A stretch of DNA of 64,000 nucleotides from the NCBI RefSeq assembly GCF_017599345.1, contig NZ_JAGFVL010000039.1:105480-169479 (forward strand). The letters run 5' to 3'. Shown here in pieces: positions 27,050-36,588 of this stretch. Source of the DNA: Gracilibacillus suaedae. Lineage in GTDB: Bacteria; Bacillota; Bacilli; Bacillales; Amphibacillaceae. A program made the position numbers and the translations under genes. Position 1 is the stretch's first letter; every line of letters starts with the position of its first letter. The notes below the pieces were generated by a model. It ran no database searches, was not told where the DNA came from, and saw only the letters and a program-made list of their open reading frames with translations.

Positions 27050-27982
27050 TTATTTACCTCCTTCCGATTCGTAATAGACCCAGCTTTTAGCTGTACGAAA
27101 GATAAATGCCGTAAAGATACCACAGATTAATAATAATATCCATGCTAATGCGGATGCATACCCCATATCAAAATGGGCAAAAGCTTTCTCATATAAATAC
27201 ACAGCATAGAATAATGTACGATCCATTGGTCCACCTTCCGTAATCAAGAAGCTTTGCGTAAATGCCATAAACCCTTGAATCGTTTGCATCACTAAATTAA
27301 AGAAGATAACTGGTGATAACATAGGAATTGTTATTTTGATAAATTGGTGAAGCGGACTAGCTCCATCTACAGCTGCTGCTTCATACAATTCTGCCGGTAT
27401 CGCTTTCAAACCAGCTAAAAAAATAAGCATTGGTGAGCCAAATTGCCAAACAACTAATATGATCAGTGTGGAAAGCGCAAAGTCAGGGCTCGTTACCCAA
27501 CTAACCGAAGGAATCCCAAACAACGATAAAATATCATTAATCGCACCTTCTCGACCAAACAGTTGCTTCCACACTACCGCTATCGCTACACTTCCTCCAA
27601 GAATAGAGGGCACATAGTATAACGTTCGATACAACCCTACGCCTCGTCGTTTTGTATTAAATAACATCGCCACAAATAAGGCAAAAGCTAATTTAAGAGG
27701 AACACTACCAAAGACAAAGATAAATGTTACTTTTATTGCTTGCCAAAACCTACTATCATTAGTAAACATATTTATGTAATTATCTAATCCAATCCAAGTA
27801 GGGGGAGATAATAAATCATAATTAGTAAAAGAAAAATACAAGGATGCGATCATAGGTCCTATAATAAAACCTAAAAAGCCAATTAACCATGGTGCAATAA
27901 ACGCAAACCCAATCAAATCGACCTTCCATTGTTTTTGCAGCTTACCACTGTTATATTTCGCTACATCAGCCTGCTCTGACAT
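27050..27982 (-). CDS. Carbohydrate ABC permease (MalF-type, CUT1)
   Basis: A 310-aa permease with six helices and the EAA loop ELYEAAAVDGASPLHQFIKITIPML. The start is the ATG at 27982, with GGAGG 7 nt upstream; the frame stays open to 28015 but without a spaced site. It lies between the binding protein and the second permease in a YesL-SBP-MalF-MalG operon. The sugar is unknown; the nearby xylanase makes xylo-oligosaccharides a fair guess only. Confidence 0.92.
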   Translation of the reverse strand: MSEQADVAKYNSGKLQKQWKVDLIGFAFIAPWLIGFLGFIIGPMIASLYFSFTNYDLLSPPTWIGLDNYINMFTNDSRFWQAIKVTFIFVFGSVPLKLAFALFVAMLFNTKRRGVGLYRTLYYVPSILGGSVAIAVVWKQLFGREGAINDILSLFGIPSVSWVTSPDFALSTLIILVVWQFGSPMLIFLAGLKAIPAELYEAAAVDGASPLHQFIKITIPMLSPVIFFNLVMQTIQGFMAFTQSFLITEGGPMDRTLFYAVYLYEKAFAHFDMGYASALAWILLLICGIFTAFIFRTAKSWVYYESEGGK

Positions 27983-28047
27983 GTTCATACCTCCAACAAT
28001 TAGGGTAGAAGCCATCTCATAATAAGATGACTTCTTGTTATACTTAC

Positions 28048-29361
28048 CTATTGGTCTTTAGCTAATATTTCAGATGCTTTCGTTCTGAAATTCTCAGCTG
28101 CTTCTTCTGGAGTTACTTCACCATAATAAATCGGATCTTGTACTTCATTTGCAAATAATGATTCAATTTCTGTAGAACCTTGTGGATCTGGTGGGTCAAT
28201 TTCCCGGCTGTACTCTTGTACTAACTCTACGTACTCAAACATTTTCCTACCTGCTTCAGATGCATTTTCCTTTAAGTGTTTACGAACCGCTCCTGCGATT
28301 GGCACTCCTCGTTCTGCATTCAATATTTCATTTGCTTCAATACTATTAGTAAAGAAACTAATAAATTTAGCAGCTTCTTCTTGTTGTTCTGAGCTGTCCG
28401 CTACAGAAAAGAATTGACCAGGCTTAATATAATGACCAAGTTCGCCACCTTCTAAACTAGGCTGAAGCATTAAATCTAATGGTCTTCCGGCTCCTGACTC
28501 AATGGCGGTGATTTGATTACTGTGAATATCCATGACGATAGCTGTTTCTTCATTTACAATCGGAAATTGTTCCACATTTGTACCGGCTGTCATAAACACA
28601 TCAGGTGGAGCTGCTGCTCCCGATTCCAACATATCTACGGTAATCTGTAAGTAATCTACTAATAATTGATCATCATCATAACCAAGTTCTGTTCCATCTT
28701 CACTATATAACCATTGATCATGTTGTCTTAAGTAATGTTTAAATCCCATCACGCCTGCACCTGGATGTACACCATACACATTATCACCTAAGTTATCAGA
28801 AAGCTTTTTTGCCTTTTCTTTCAATTCTTCCCATGTATAGCCTGGCTCTAGTGAATCTATGCCTGCTTCTTCAAACATCGCATTATCTACTACAATCGCA
28901 TGTGCGTTGGCACCAATATTCACTGCGTATAACTTATCATCTATGATTCCACCATCGCTATAAGTATCTTCCACATCACTTAAATCGAGATCAGCACTAT
29001 CTACGTATGTGTTTAAATTTGCTAGCAGGCCTTTCCCAGCATATTCCGCTAAATATTTATAATCCATTTGGACAATATCTGGTAAGTTGCCACCAGCAGC
29101 TTGTGTTGCCATCTTCTCCCAATAACCATCCCACCCAGTAAATTCTGCAGTAATCGTTACATGTGGATTTTCTTCCATATATAAATCAATTACTTCTAAT
29201 GTGCGATCATGCCTATCTTGTGATCCCCACCAGAGCATTCGTAATTTTACTTTATTACTACTATCTCCATCTGTTTCAGACGCAGAGTCACTCGAACTAC
29301 ATGCGACTAATAAACCACTCATAACCAAAACAAAAAATAGATAATACCCTTTTTTTGTCAC
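28048..29361 (-). CDS. Sugar-binding lipoprotein of CUT1 ABC importer
   Basis: A 437-aa extracellular solute-binding protein (family 1). The GTG at 29361 has GGGGAG 7 nt upstream and gives MTKKGYYLFFVLVMSGLLVAC, a clean lipoprotein signal (Cys about 21); the ATG at 29382 overlaps this site and is rejected. Typical phrases are RMLWWGSQDRHDRTLEVIDL and GNLPDIVQMDYKYLAEYAGK. It precedes the two permease genes by 65 nt. Confidence 0.92.
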   Translation of the reverse strand: MTKKGYYLFFVLVMSGLLVACSSSDSASETDGDSSNKVKLRMLWWGSQDRHDRTLEVIDLYMEENPHVTITAEFTGWDGYWEKMATQAAGGNLPDIVQMDYKYLAEYAGKGLLANLNTYVDSADLDLSDVEDTYSDGGIIDDKLYAVNIGANAHAIVVDNAMFEEAGIDSLEPGYTWEELKEKAKKLSDNLGDNVYGVHPGAGVMGFKHYLRQHDQWLYSEDGTELGYDDDQLLVDYLQITVDMLESGAAAPPDVFMTAGTNVEQFPIVNEETAIVMDIHSNQITAIESGAGRPLDLMLQPSLEGGELGHYIKPGQFFSVADSSEQQEEAAKFISFFTNSIEANEILNAERGVPIAGAVRKHLKENASEAGRKMFEYVELVQEYSREIDPPDPQGSTEIESLFANEVQDPIYYGEVTPEEAAENFRTKASEILAKDQ

Positions 29362-29396
29362 GTGAATTCTCCCCTTTTTCATAAATTTTTTATAGT

Positions 29397-30029
29397 TTAA
29401 TTACTGAAACCCTCTTTCAATACATGAATATTATTGATAGCATGATTCCCGATAATCATGACAATAAAGAATGTTAAACTTATTCCTATTGAGAATAATA
29501 GCTGTGGGAATGCTAAAGACAGATATAACACACCGAAAATCGCTATTGAAAAGCCAATTGTTTTGATAGGATTTAACATACCTACAATAAATGAATATTT
29601 AATATAACCGAAAAGACTTAGTTGATAATGTAAATAAGTTGGGAATATATACAATAACGTAATCATGAACCAAACAGAAATAATATAAAAACCTACACTC
29701 ACTACGTGACTTCCAAAACCTTCTTGATCCATAAAAAACTGTATATCAAAATAAATAATGAAACCAATCGATCCTAGTACAATTGCTAATTGATTTACCT
29801 TCAAGAAATGCGATCTGTACGTCTCCCAAAATAGTTTACCTATCGATGGGACATGTTTTTCTGTTAATAGATGATGTTGTACTTTACAAACCGCCAATGT
29901 TGCAGGTATTACCCCAAATAGGATCATGCCGAAAATTGTAAAAAGGAACCATAACATATTTAAATAAACTAGTTGCAAGAGGTGAATACAGAAAATCCTT
30001 ACAATATTCGTTACCTTTTCCATACTCAT
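29397..30029 (-). CDS. YesL-family (DUF624) membrane protein
   Basis: A 210-aa membrane protein with about five helices, similar to B. subtilis YesL (LVYLNMLWFLFTIFGMILFG, PATLAVCKV). DUF624 proteins almost always accompany CUT1 sugar importers with YesM/YesN regulators, as here, but their role is unknown. AAAGGAGG precedes the ATG. It is the first gene of the minus-strand operon and diverges from the YesN/YesM pair. Confidence 0.88.
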   Translation of the reverse strand: MSMEKVTNIVRIFCIHLLQLVYLNMLWFLFTIFGMILFGVIPATLAVCKVQHHLLTEKHVPSIGKLFWETYRSHFLKVNQLAIVLGSIGFIIYFDIQFFMDQEGFGSHVVSVGFYIISVWFMITLLYIFPTYLHYQLSLFGYIKYSFIVGMLNPIKTIGFSIAIFGVLYLSLAFPQLLFSIGISLTFFIVMIIGNHAINNIHVLKEGFSN

Positions 30030-30160
30030 GGGCTAACCTCCTTTCGACAGTTGTTATTTTTTCTGTTATCTTTTAAAATGAATGAATAATAAATCGTTAC
30101 GTTAATTATATTATGGCTTCACATATAAAAAAGGGGTTACAATTAATATTTCCACTAAAA

Positions 30161-30176
30161 AGTTAAGCGTTTACAT
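30161..30176. promoter_or_regulatory. Candidate cre site in the YesL/YesN divergent region
   Basis: AGTTAAGCGTTTACAT fits the cre consensus in one half perfectly and has two mismatches in the other. It sits between two divergent sugar-related operons, where catabolite repression would be expected. Confidence 0.5.
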
Positions 30177-30244
30177 TAAAGGGTGTCTCTATTTAAGAAT
30201 TTCGTAGAAATAGATACTTTGAGATCGGGAAGGAGATGGAAAAA

Positions 30245-30994
30245 GTGTATAAAGTTTTACTAGTGGATGATGAGAAAGAAATTCGTTACGGTCTTAAAAA
30301 CTATTTTCCATGGAGTCATCTAGGCTTTGAAATTGTTCATGATTGTGAAGATGGTAAAAAAGCGCTTGAATATATAGCCGATAACCCAATTGATGTTTTA
30401 TTAACAGATATCCGAATGCCTGTGATAGACGGCCTTGGGCTTGCGAAACAGATTTATCAAAAACATAATCAGATTCATACCGTTATCTTAAGTGGTTATC
30501 GAGATTTTCAATATGCAAAGGAAGCCATGAAATTTGGGGTGGTCGACTATATTGTTAAACCAGGTAAATATGAGGAGATGCAAGAGGTATTCTCCCATTT
30601 GAAGAAGAAATTAGATACGTGCTTAACCATCCACTCGGCAAAAGCGACTGGTAATTATTCGGATAATATTATTGATACCATAAAGAAATATGTAGAGAAT
30701 AACTATGCTGACATATCACTAGGAGATCTTGCTAATCTATGCAAAATGTCACCAAATTATTTAAGTACTTTTTTCAAAGAAAAGACAGGTACCAATTTTT
30801 CCTCTTATTTAACAGAAATCAGAATGAAAAAAGCGTTACAAATGCTAAATGACTTTGACTATAAGACGTATGAAATCAGTAATTTTGTCGGCTATAGTAA
30901 TCCAAAAAATTTCACCAGAACATTCAAAAAATATTATGGCATAACACCGAGAGAATACCGACAAACAAGCAACCACCAAGCTGAAATACGATGA
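30245..30994 (+). CDS. YesN-type response regulator with AraC HTH
   Basis: A 249-aa regulator. The receiver domain has VDDEKEIRYG, the phospho-accepting Asp in VLLTDIRMPVIDG and Lys in DYIVKPGKY. Two AraC-type helix-turn-helix motifs occupy about residues 145-245 (LGDLANLCKMSPNYLSTFFK, ISNFVGYSNPKNFTRTFKKY). The GTG at 30245 is preferred because GAAGGAG is then 9 nt away, whereas the in-frame ATG at 30236 abuts the site. It overlaps the kinase gene by 4 nt. The pair should sense extracellular sugar and activate the divergent importer. Confidence 0.92.
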   Translation: MYKVLLVDDEKEIRYGLKNYFPWSHLGFEIVHDCEDGKKALEYIADNPIDVLLTDIRMPVIDGLGLAKQIYQKHNQIHTVILSGYRDFQYAKEAMKFGVVDYIVKPGKYEEMQEVFSHLKKKLDTCLTIHSAKATGNYSDNIIDTIKKYVENNYADISLGDLANLCKMSPNYLSTFFKEKTGTNFSSYLTEIRMKKALQMLNDFDYKTYEISNFVGYSNPKNFTRTFKKYYGITPREYRQTSNHQAEIR

Positions 30995-32742
30995 ATAAAA
31001 TATTAATTAAAAATATAATCCTCTTTTTATTTCCTGTTTTAATACCGGTATTCATACTCGGATCATTTGCTATTATTATTACCGACAAATATATGAAAGA
31101 ATCAATTACAACCAATAACCTAAATCTACTACAGCAATTAGACCAACAAACAAGTCTCGTTCTAAACGACATGCACTTATTACACTTAGACTACAATTGG
31201 AATCCAGAAATAATTCTATCACTTCAAAATATACTAGATTCTGAGTATTTAACACTTCAACAAAAGCGAAACTTAGAATACGGTGAAGGCACATTAAGAA
31301 GAAAAGAAATTGCAACCCCTTATATTCATTCCATATATATTTATTATAAGAATGATAAAGATCGTGTACTCACATCTAGAGCTGGTGTTACCTCTATCAG
31401 CTCCATGCATGATACGGAATGGTTGGAAGAGTTTGATAGTTCCTCTAAGCGGGAAAAGTTATGGATGAAGACACGAAGCATTTCTGAGTTTTCATTTGAA
31501 TCACCTGAGCCGGTTATATCGATTTACAAAAATATTTTCAAAACGAGCGCGCAACATGTGGAAGGTATTATTGTATTAAATATATACCAAAGCTATTTTA
31601 AAGATTTAATAAATGAATTAAATCATTATCAAGATCAAAATATCTTCGTCTTAGACGAAAACCAGCAGAAACTATATGAGAATACAACAAGCAATAGCAT
31701 AGATCCAGCTGAATTAGATTTAACTAATCAACAGGATTCCTATTCAATAAAGTTAGATGGAAACACATATATTGTCCATCAACTATTCTCTGAGGAATAT
31801 CAGCTTCGGTACATATCGGTAATTGAAGACAATATTATCTATTATATCCCTAATCAATTAAGATGGTTTACATTATTATTTGTTCTATTATCATTGATAT
31901 TAGGAGCAACAACCATTTATTATTTATCACAAAAAAATGCAAAACACGTTCACAAAATTATCTCCACTTTAAATACCACTAGTGAACATGGAGAGTGGAC
32001 GAAGAAATTGTCCTTTAAAGACAACGAATATCAACTTATTGTTCAAAGGATTTTAAAAAATTATGTAACCCAAAGCAATTTAGAAAAGGAACTGAAAGAA
32101 AACAAGTACCAGCTACAATCTGCTGAATTGTTAGCACTTCAAAATCAAATTAATCCGCACTTTTTGTCTAATACATTAACTATCATCTATTGGCGAGCAA
32201 TGGCATTAACAGGTCAACCAAACAAAGTGACAAAGATGGTAGAAACATTAACAGATATTCTTCACTTTTCTTTACGAATCAAGCAACATACAGTGACATT
32301 AGCAGAGGAAATACATCACACACAGAATTATATTGACATTATTAAAATACGTTCAGACCATCCTATTTCTATTATTTGGGATTATGACGAACAGCTTTTG
32401 AATAAACAAGTACTAAAATTCATGTTACAACCGATTATTGAAAATAGCTTGTCACATGGGGTAGACAAATCGAATCAAGAACTAACTATTAAAATAAAAA
32501 TTCGAGCTCTAGAGGAGAATATCCAAGTTACAGTTATTGATAGTGGAAAGGGCATTTCGAAAGAGAATCTGCATGCATTGCGAGAAGGTATTCCATCCGA
32601 ATCATTGTCTACAAAGCATATCGGCTTAGCGAATATTAATAAGCGACTTGATCTAATATTTAATGGTCACTATACATTTATCATCCGTAGTAAGGAAGGA
32701 TGGGGAACTTCTATTACTATCATTCATCCTATAAAGGATTGA
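30991..32742 (+). CDS. YesM-type sensor histidine kinase
   Basis: A 583-aa membrane kinase of the LytS/YesM class. Helix 1 is about residues 8-30, an extracellular sensing domain follows to about 288, helix 2 is at 290-310, then a linker. The His_kinase domain has the phospho-accepting His in LQNQINPHFLSNTLTII, and the HATPase region has QPIIENSLSHGVD and the G-boxes DSGKGIS and GLANINKRL. It is coupled to the YesN gene. A palindromic element follows it rather than a typical terminator. Confidence 0.92.
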   Translation: MNKILIKNIILFLFPVLIPVFILGSFAIIITDKYMKESITTNNLNLLQQLDQQTSLVLNDMHLLHLDYNWNPEIILSLQNILDSEYLTLQQKRNLEYGEGTLRRKEIATPYIHSIYIYYKNDKDRVLTSRAGVTSISSMHDTEWLEEFDSSSKREKLWMKTRSISEFSFESPEPVISIYKNIFKTSAQHVEGIIVLNIYQSYFKDLINELNHYQDQNIFVLDENQQKLYENTTSNSIDPAELDLTNQQDSYSIKLDGNTYIVHQLFSEEYQLRYISVIEDNIIYYIPNQLRWFTLLFVLLSLILGATTIYYLSQKNAKHVHKIISTLNTTSEHGEWTKKLSFKDNEYQLIVQRILKNYVTQSNLEKELKENKYQLQSAELLALQNQINPHFLSNTLTIIYWRAMALTGQPNKVTKMVETLTDILHFSLRIKQHTVTLAEEIHHTQNYIDIIKIRSDHPISIIWDYDEQLLNKQVLKFMLQPIIENSLSHGVDKSNQELTIKIKIRALEENIQVTVIDSGKGISKENLHALREGIPSESLSTKHIGLANINKRLDLIFNGHYTFIIRSKEGWGTSITIIHPIKD

Positions 32743-32793
32743 TCGTGTTTCAGAATGGTACTCCCTGAGCGTAAAATTCTCCTCTGGAGGGGC

Positions 32794-32850
32794 GATTCAT
32801 CCCCCACTTATCACTGCGCACCTTAAAGTGATGGAAGAGGGGAATGAATC
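32794..32850. repeat. Large imperfect intergenic hairpin
   Basis: GATTCATCCCCC...ATCACT pairs with AGTGAT...GGGGAATGAATC across 57 nt with few mismatches. The TTCATCCCCCACTTATCAC side resembles the right arm of the palindromic repeat at 37203-37252, so it may be a diverged member of that family. The rest of 32743-33052 holds no gene. Confidence 0.5.
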
Positions 32851-33052
32851 ACCTGAAAAAAATGGATATGAAATAAAGTGGATAATAAACCTATTTTAGA
32901 AGGATACTTTGGTAATGTGATTTACAAGCCCTACTGTGAGATATGTGTACCTATTCAATAAGTTGGGAGTAAGTTAATCTAATAATTGAGCCAGGAGAAC
33001 GAATTGCTTGTTTTAGTTAGAATAACTTCTTATTCTTCTTTTATGAATAATG

Positions 33053-33514
33053 TTAGTTGCATAAGGAATTAACTAAATTTCCAAAATCTTTAATATCTCT
33101 TAAATAATCATATCCAGTTGGATTGCCAATCTTATTGTACATACGTACTGCTACAGCTTTATATTCTGGTATAACTAAGCAAGCACAACCAGATGCTCCT
33201 AAAATTTGATAAGATTCTGCTGGCAGATTCTCGCCTAATTCGCTTTTAAGATAAGTATTTTCATTCTTAAACCAAAAAAATCCGTTTTGAGGTGTATGAA
33301 ACATATCTTTTGGTGTTTGTATGGAAGTGGTGAATTCAAATAAATTTTTTGGCAAAACTTGCTTACCATGAATATTACCCTTGTTCAAATGTAAGTAGCC
33401 CCAGTGAGCAAACTCTCTCGCACTCACATACAAATTTCTTTCAAATCCAGTATCATTATCTAATCGAACTTTCGGTTCTTCTGATAATTCGAAAACATCA
33501 GCAACAAGGTTCAT
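33053..33514 (-). pseudogene. C-terminal part of a serine hydrolase (beta-lactamase family)
   Basis: About 150 codons encode the C-terminal half of a beta-lactamase/esterase-like serine hydrolase: YVSAREFAHWGYLHLNKG, GFFWFKNENTYL and GASGCACLVIPEYKAVAVRM. The catalytic SxxK half is missing. The piece begins at about 33510, where it abuts the N-terminal half of an AHSA1 gene in another reading frame. A deletion therefore seems to have removed the 3-prime end of one gene and the 5-prime end of the other. A smaller relic of the same gene type lies at 25064-25158. Confidence 0.8.
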
Positions 33515-33701
33515 CTACTACTAACACTTCACAATCCACTTCTAAATCAATTTCTTTATTCCAAAACTGACACTTATGTCCCTCGATTGGTTTAAAGTTA
33601 TTTTCCATTACCCATTGTCCAAGTGTATCGGAATTAGTTATTGCTTTCCAAACTTTGTTAATGGGGCTTTTAAATTGAAAATCTAATGATAAATCTGCCA
33701 T
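33515..33701 (-). pseudogene. N-terminal part of an AHSA1/SRPBCC-domain protein
   Basis: The first 62 or so codons match AHSA1-type START-like proteins: FQFKSPINKVWKAITNSDTL, GQWVMENNFKPIEGHKCQF and VLVVDEP. The frame then stops within a few codons of the joint with the serine-hydrolase fragment. Intact relatives are about 140-150 aa. It lies downstream of a YdeI-like gene and an ArsR gene, a common company for AHSA1 proteins. Confidence 0.8.
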
Positions 33702-33787
33702 CCGTTATTCCTCCCCTAATATTTTCTTTAAAGATTCCTTTATTTTTTAGTTTCAGATTAAGTTGATCAACGGCATAGGGATAATCA

Positions 33788-34381
33788 CTAATCGTTTAAC
33801 CCTTTCCCATCTAGAATTTTCTCTATATATTTTTCAATCCTCTCCACTCGTGTTTGAGATTTTTTTGCTTTAGAAAAGTAAAGCATATAGGCTCTTTGTC
33901 TTCCTGGTGTCAATGATTCAAATGCATTTTTCAATGCAGGCATTTCATCAAACTTCTTTTGTAATTCTTCAGGAACTGTCATTTCGGGCTTCTTTACAAA
34001 ATTTACTTCCACGCCTGCTTTCTCCACTTCAATCGCTTTCTGAAGATATACTTTTAACGTAGATTCCATTGCATGAATATCTTGAATGTTGGTGAATCGA
34101 AGCTGTCGTTGTACTTGTGAGTTTTCACCAGGTTTGACCAGAATACCTTTAGGGTCATTTAACAAAACACCTTTGAAAAACATAAGTGCACAGTAATCTT
34201 TAAACCCTTGTATGATCACTACATTACTTTTCTCAAACGTGTAACACGGTTTGTTCCACTTTATTTCTTCTTTCAGATCACATTCAAGAATTATTTTCCT
34301 TAAAATCTCATATTCCTCTTTCCACTTTTTAGATTTACCTATGTATTCATCAACCTGAGGATTCAGGTTACTACCTTCCAT
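33788..34381 (-). CDS. YdeI/DUF1801-family protein
   Basis: A 197-aa cytoplasmic protein with an N-terminal DUF1801 domain (EEIKWNKPCYTFEKSNVVII, YCALMFFKGVLL) and a C-terminal YdeI/OmpD-associated segment (PEELQKKFDEMPALKNAFES, LTPGRQRAYMLYFSKAKKSQ). The ATG at 34381 has GAGAGGGG 8 nt upstream; an earlier start is not supported. Its function is unknown. It sits between the ArsR regulator and the truncated AHSA1 gene, probably one former stress operon. Confidence 0.87.
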   Translation of the reverse strand: MEGSNLNPQVDEYIGKSKKWKEEYEILRKIILECDLKEEIKWNKPCYTFEKSNVVIIQGFKDYCALMFFKGVLLNDPKGILVKPGENSQVQRQLRFTNIQDIHAMESTLKVYLQKAIEVEKAGVEVNFVKKPEMTVPEELQKKFDEMPALKNAFESLTPGRQRAYMLYFSKAKKSQTRVERIEKYIEKILDGKGLND

Positions 34382-34531
34382 AAAGAACACCCCTCTCAAA
34401 AATGTGTTTTGTACAATAAACAAATCAGACCTTTGTTAGCCATTGCTTTTTCTACTAGTAGGTTTTTTCCGTATCTATAAAGCATGCTACACTTTTTCAA
34501 TTGAACTTTCATACTAAAAATCTAATATCCA

Positions 34532-34852
34532 TTATTCCTCTAAAATATCTTTGAGTATCGCTGCTCGTTCACTCCAGAACTTTTCATAAAAGGACAACCA
34601 ATCTTTTACCTCTTGTAAAGGTTCTGCATTCAGTCGATACTTTGTTTCCCTGCCTGCTTTACGGTTTGTTACTAAATTAGCTTCTCTGAGAATCATCAAA
34701 TGTTTTGATACTGCGGTACGCCCCATTTGAAAGTGAGGAGTTAATTCATGCAAAGGTAACTCATCTGAATCTGCCAATAAACGTATTATCTTACGCCTTG
34801 TTGGATCAGCAATGGCTACAAAAACATCACGCTTTTCATCTACTTTTTTCAA
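34532..34852 (-). CDS. ArsR-family helix-turn-helix repressor
   Basis: A 106-aa winged-helix protein: AIADPTRRKIIRLLADSDEL, MGRTAVSKHLMILREANLV and AGRETKYRLNAEPLQEVKDW. There are no obvious metal-binding cysteines, so it belongs to the AHSA1-associated non-metal group. The start is the TTG at 34852, with GGGAGGGA 5 nt upstream. The frame is open further, but that part covers the operator region. It probably represses itself and the adjacent YdeI/AHSA1 genes. Confidence 0.88.
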   Translation of the reverse strand: MKKVDEKRDVFVAIADPTRRKIIRLLADSDELPLHELTPHFQMGRTAVSKHLMILREANLVTNRKAGRETKYRLNAEPLQEVKDWLSFYEKFWSERAAILKDILEE

Positions 34853-34870
34853 AACGGTCCCTCCCAATAC

Positions 34871-34916
34871 GATACCATATGGTGTCTTTTTTATTTTACG
34901 ACACCCAAATAGTGTC
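34871..34916. promoter_or_regulatory. Two dyads upstream of the ArsR gene
   Basis: GATACCATATGGTGTC (34871-34886) is a near-perfect palindrome, and GACAC-n7-GTGTC (34900-34916) a perfect one. The half-site GGTGTC or its complement occurs in both. They overlap the expected promoter and are good candidate operators for the ArsR protein. Confidence 0.5.
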
Positions 34917-35079
34917 ATGTCAATTGTTTCTCTATATTTACTTATTTAATTCCTTTTTATCTTTAATCTATCTCTCAATTCTTCGTTCTTATAGCTAAAC
35001 AACGGGACCTTCCGAGAATATTTTTAAAGTTTCTTAGCAATATAAATATTGATCCTTGGAAAGTGAGGTTAACTTATAT

Positions 35080-36384
35080 ATGGTTATAAATCGAAAGTAC
35101 AAAAACTTTTTTTCAATTCTCGGCAAATGGGTAATTTCAGGCCTTATAATTGGTATAGTTGTCGGTTCTGCAACTACTTTTCTTTTAGAAATAAATGATT
35201 ACCTAGGGAGTGTGCGAGAAAAAAGTGGATGGCTTATAGGTCTTCTTCCTCTTGGAGGAATTATCTTAGGATATATATATATGAATTATGGCAAGGTATA
35301 TTTTAACAATACTTTAAATGACACTGCTGAACTAAATAATTTAGTGATAGACAGCGTTCATGGCAACAAGAAGATTCCAATCAGATTGGGTCCTATTGTT
35401 TACTTTGGAACGTTTCTAACAGTCTTTTTGGGCGGTTCAACAGGAAGAGAAGGTGCAGCTGTCCAAATGGGGGGAAGTGTAGCTGAAGCAGTCAACAGAC
35501 TCTTTAAGGTCAACTTACTCGATACAAAAATTTATATCATGAGCGGCATAAGTGCTGGATTTGGGGCTGCCTTTGGGGCACCTATAACAGGTGCTGTTTT
35601 TGGAATGGAAATGACTGCTTTAGGGAAAATAAAATTGGAGGCATTCGTCCCTTGTCTTGTGGCTAGCTTTGTTGGTCACTTTATGACAACAGCAGTTTGG
35701 GGACATAAACACGAAGAATTCATTATACAAAATGTACCAGAGTTGTCTTTTATTACATTCATAAAAGTTATTATTTTGGCTGTTATTTTTAGTTTACTAA
35801 GTGTTTTATACTGCCAGTTGAGGCATGGTATACAAACGTTATCTGAGAAACTCTTTAAGAAAAATCATATGAAAAGGGCCTTTGTTGGAGGAATTATCAT
35901 AGTTGTATTTACATTAATCATCGGTTCACAAGATTACAATGGCCGAGGCTTACAGATGCTAGAACAATCATTCACAGGAGACGTTCCTCCCTTTGCTTTC
36001 CTGGCAAAGCTAGTATTTACGGCAGTAACTCTTGGAACGGGCTTTGTTGGTGGAGAAGCAATACCTTTATTTTTTATGGGAGCAACATTAGGTAATACCT
36101 TACACATCTTCTTCGATCTACCTATATCATTTCTGGCTGCCTTAGGATTAATCGCTGTTTTTTGTGGCGGTGCTAATACCCCTATAACAGCGTTCCTATT
36201 AGCAATGGAGATGTTTGATGGAAAAGGACTAGAGTACTTTTTTATTGCTTGTTTAGTGAGTTATATCTTTTCAGGTCACCACGGATTATGGCCTTCACAA
36301 CAAATATATGAACCTAAGAGCAGGTTATATAGCATTACAAATGCTGCAACTATTGAAAACATTGAAAAGAAGAAAAAGCTTTAA
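35080..36384 (+). CDS. CLC-family anion transporter, possibly fluoride-type
   Basis: A 434-aa CLC channel/antiporter with about ten to twelve helices. The gating-glutamate motif is GSTGREGAAVQMGG, the helix after it is SAGFGAAFGAPITGAVFGME, and the late selectivity motif is GFVGGEAIPLFFMGATLGN. There is no C-terminal CBS domain. The GGE-x-IPLFF form of the late motif resembles what I recall of fluoride/proton CLC-F antiporters, rather than the usual chloride type, but this needs alignment. The ATG at 35080 is preferred over a TTG at 35056. It is monocistronic. Confidence 0.87.
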   Translation: MVINRKYKNFFSILGKWVISGLIIGIVVGSATTFLLEINDYLGSVREKSGWLIGLLPLGGIILGYIYMNYGKVYFNNTLNDTAELNNLVIDSVHGNKKIPIRLGPIVYFGTFLTVFLGGSTGREGAAVQMGGSVAEAVNRLFKVNLLDTKIYIMSGISAGFGAAFGAPITGAVFGMEMTALGKIKLEAFVPCLVASFVGHFMTTAVWGHKHEEFIIQNVPELSFITFIKVIILAVIFSLLSVLYCQLRHGIQTLSEKLFKKNHMKRAFVGGIIIVVFTLIIGSQDYNGRGLQMLEQSFTGDVPPFAFLAKLVFTAVTLGTGFVGGEAIPLFFMGATLGNTLHIFFDLPISFLAALGLIAVFCGGANTPITAFLLAMEMFDGKGLEYFFIACLVSYIFSGHHGLWPSQQIYEPKSRLYSITNAATIENIEKKKKL

Positions 36385-36588
36385 AAAATCAAATTATAAA
36401 ATTTTGAAGTATTCTCCCCATTTTATTTTCAGGTAATCGTTCCTAACCTAGATAATGACTATTTTCAATTATGGAGAATAAGAGGGCGGATATCATTCAC
36501 CATAATAAATAAGCATTCCATCTACAGAGAAACTGAAAAATTTTGTTAGATAAATACATTATAATTGCTTTTAAAAGGGGGATTTTTG

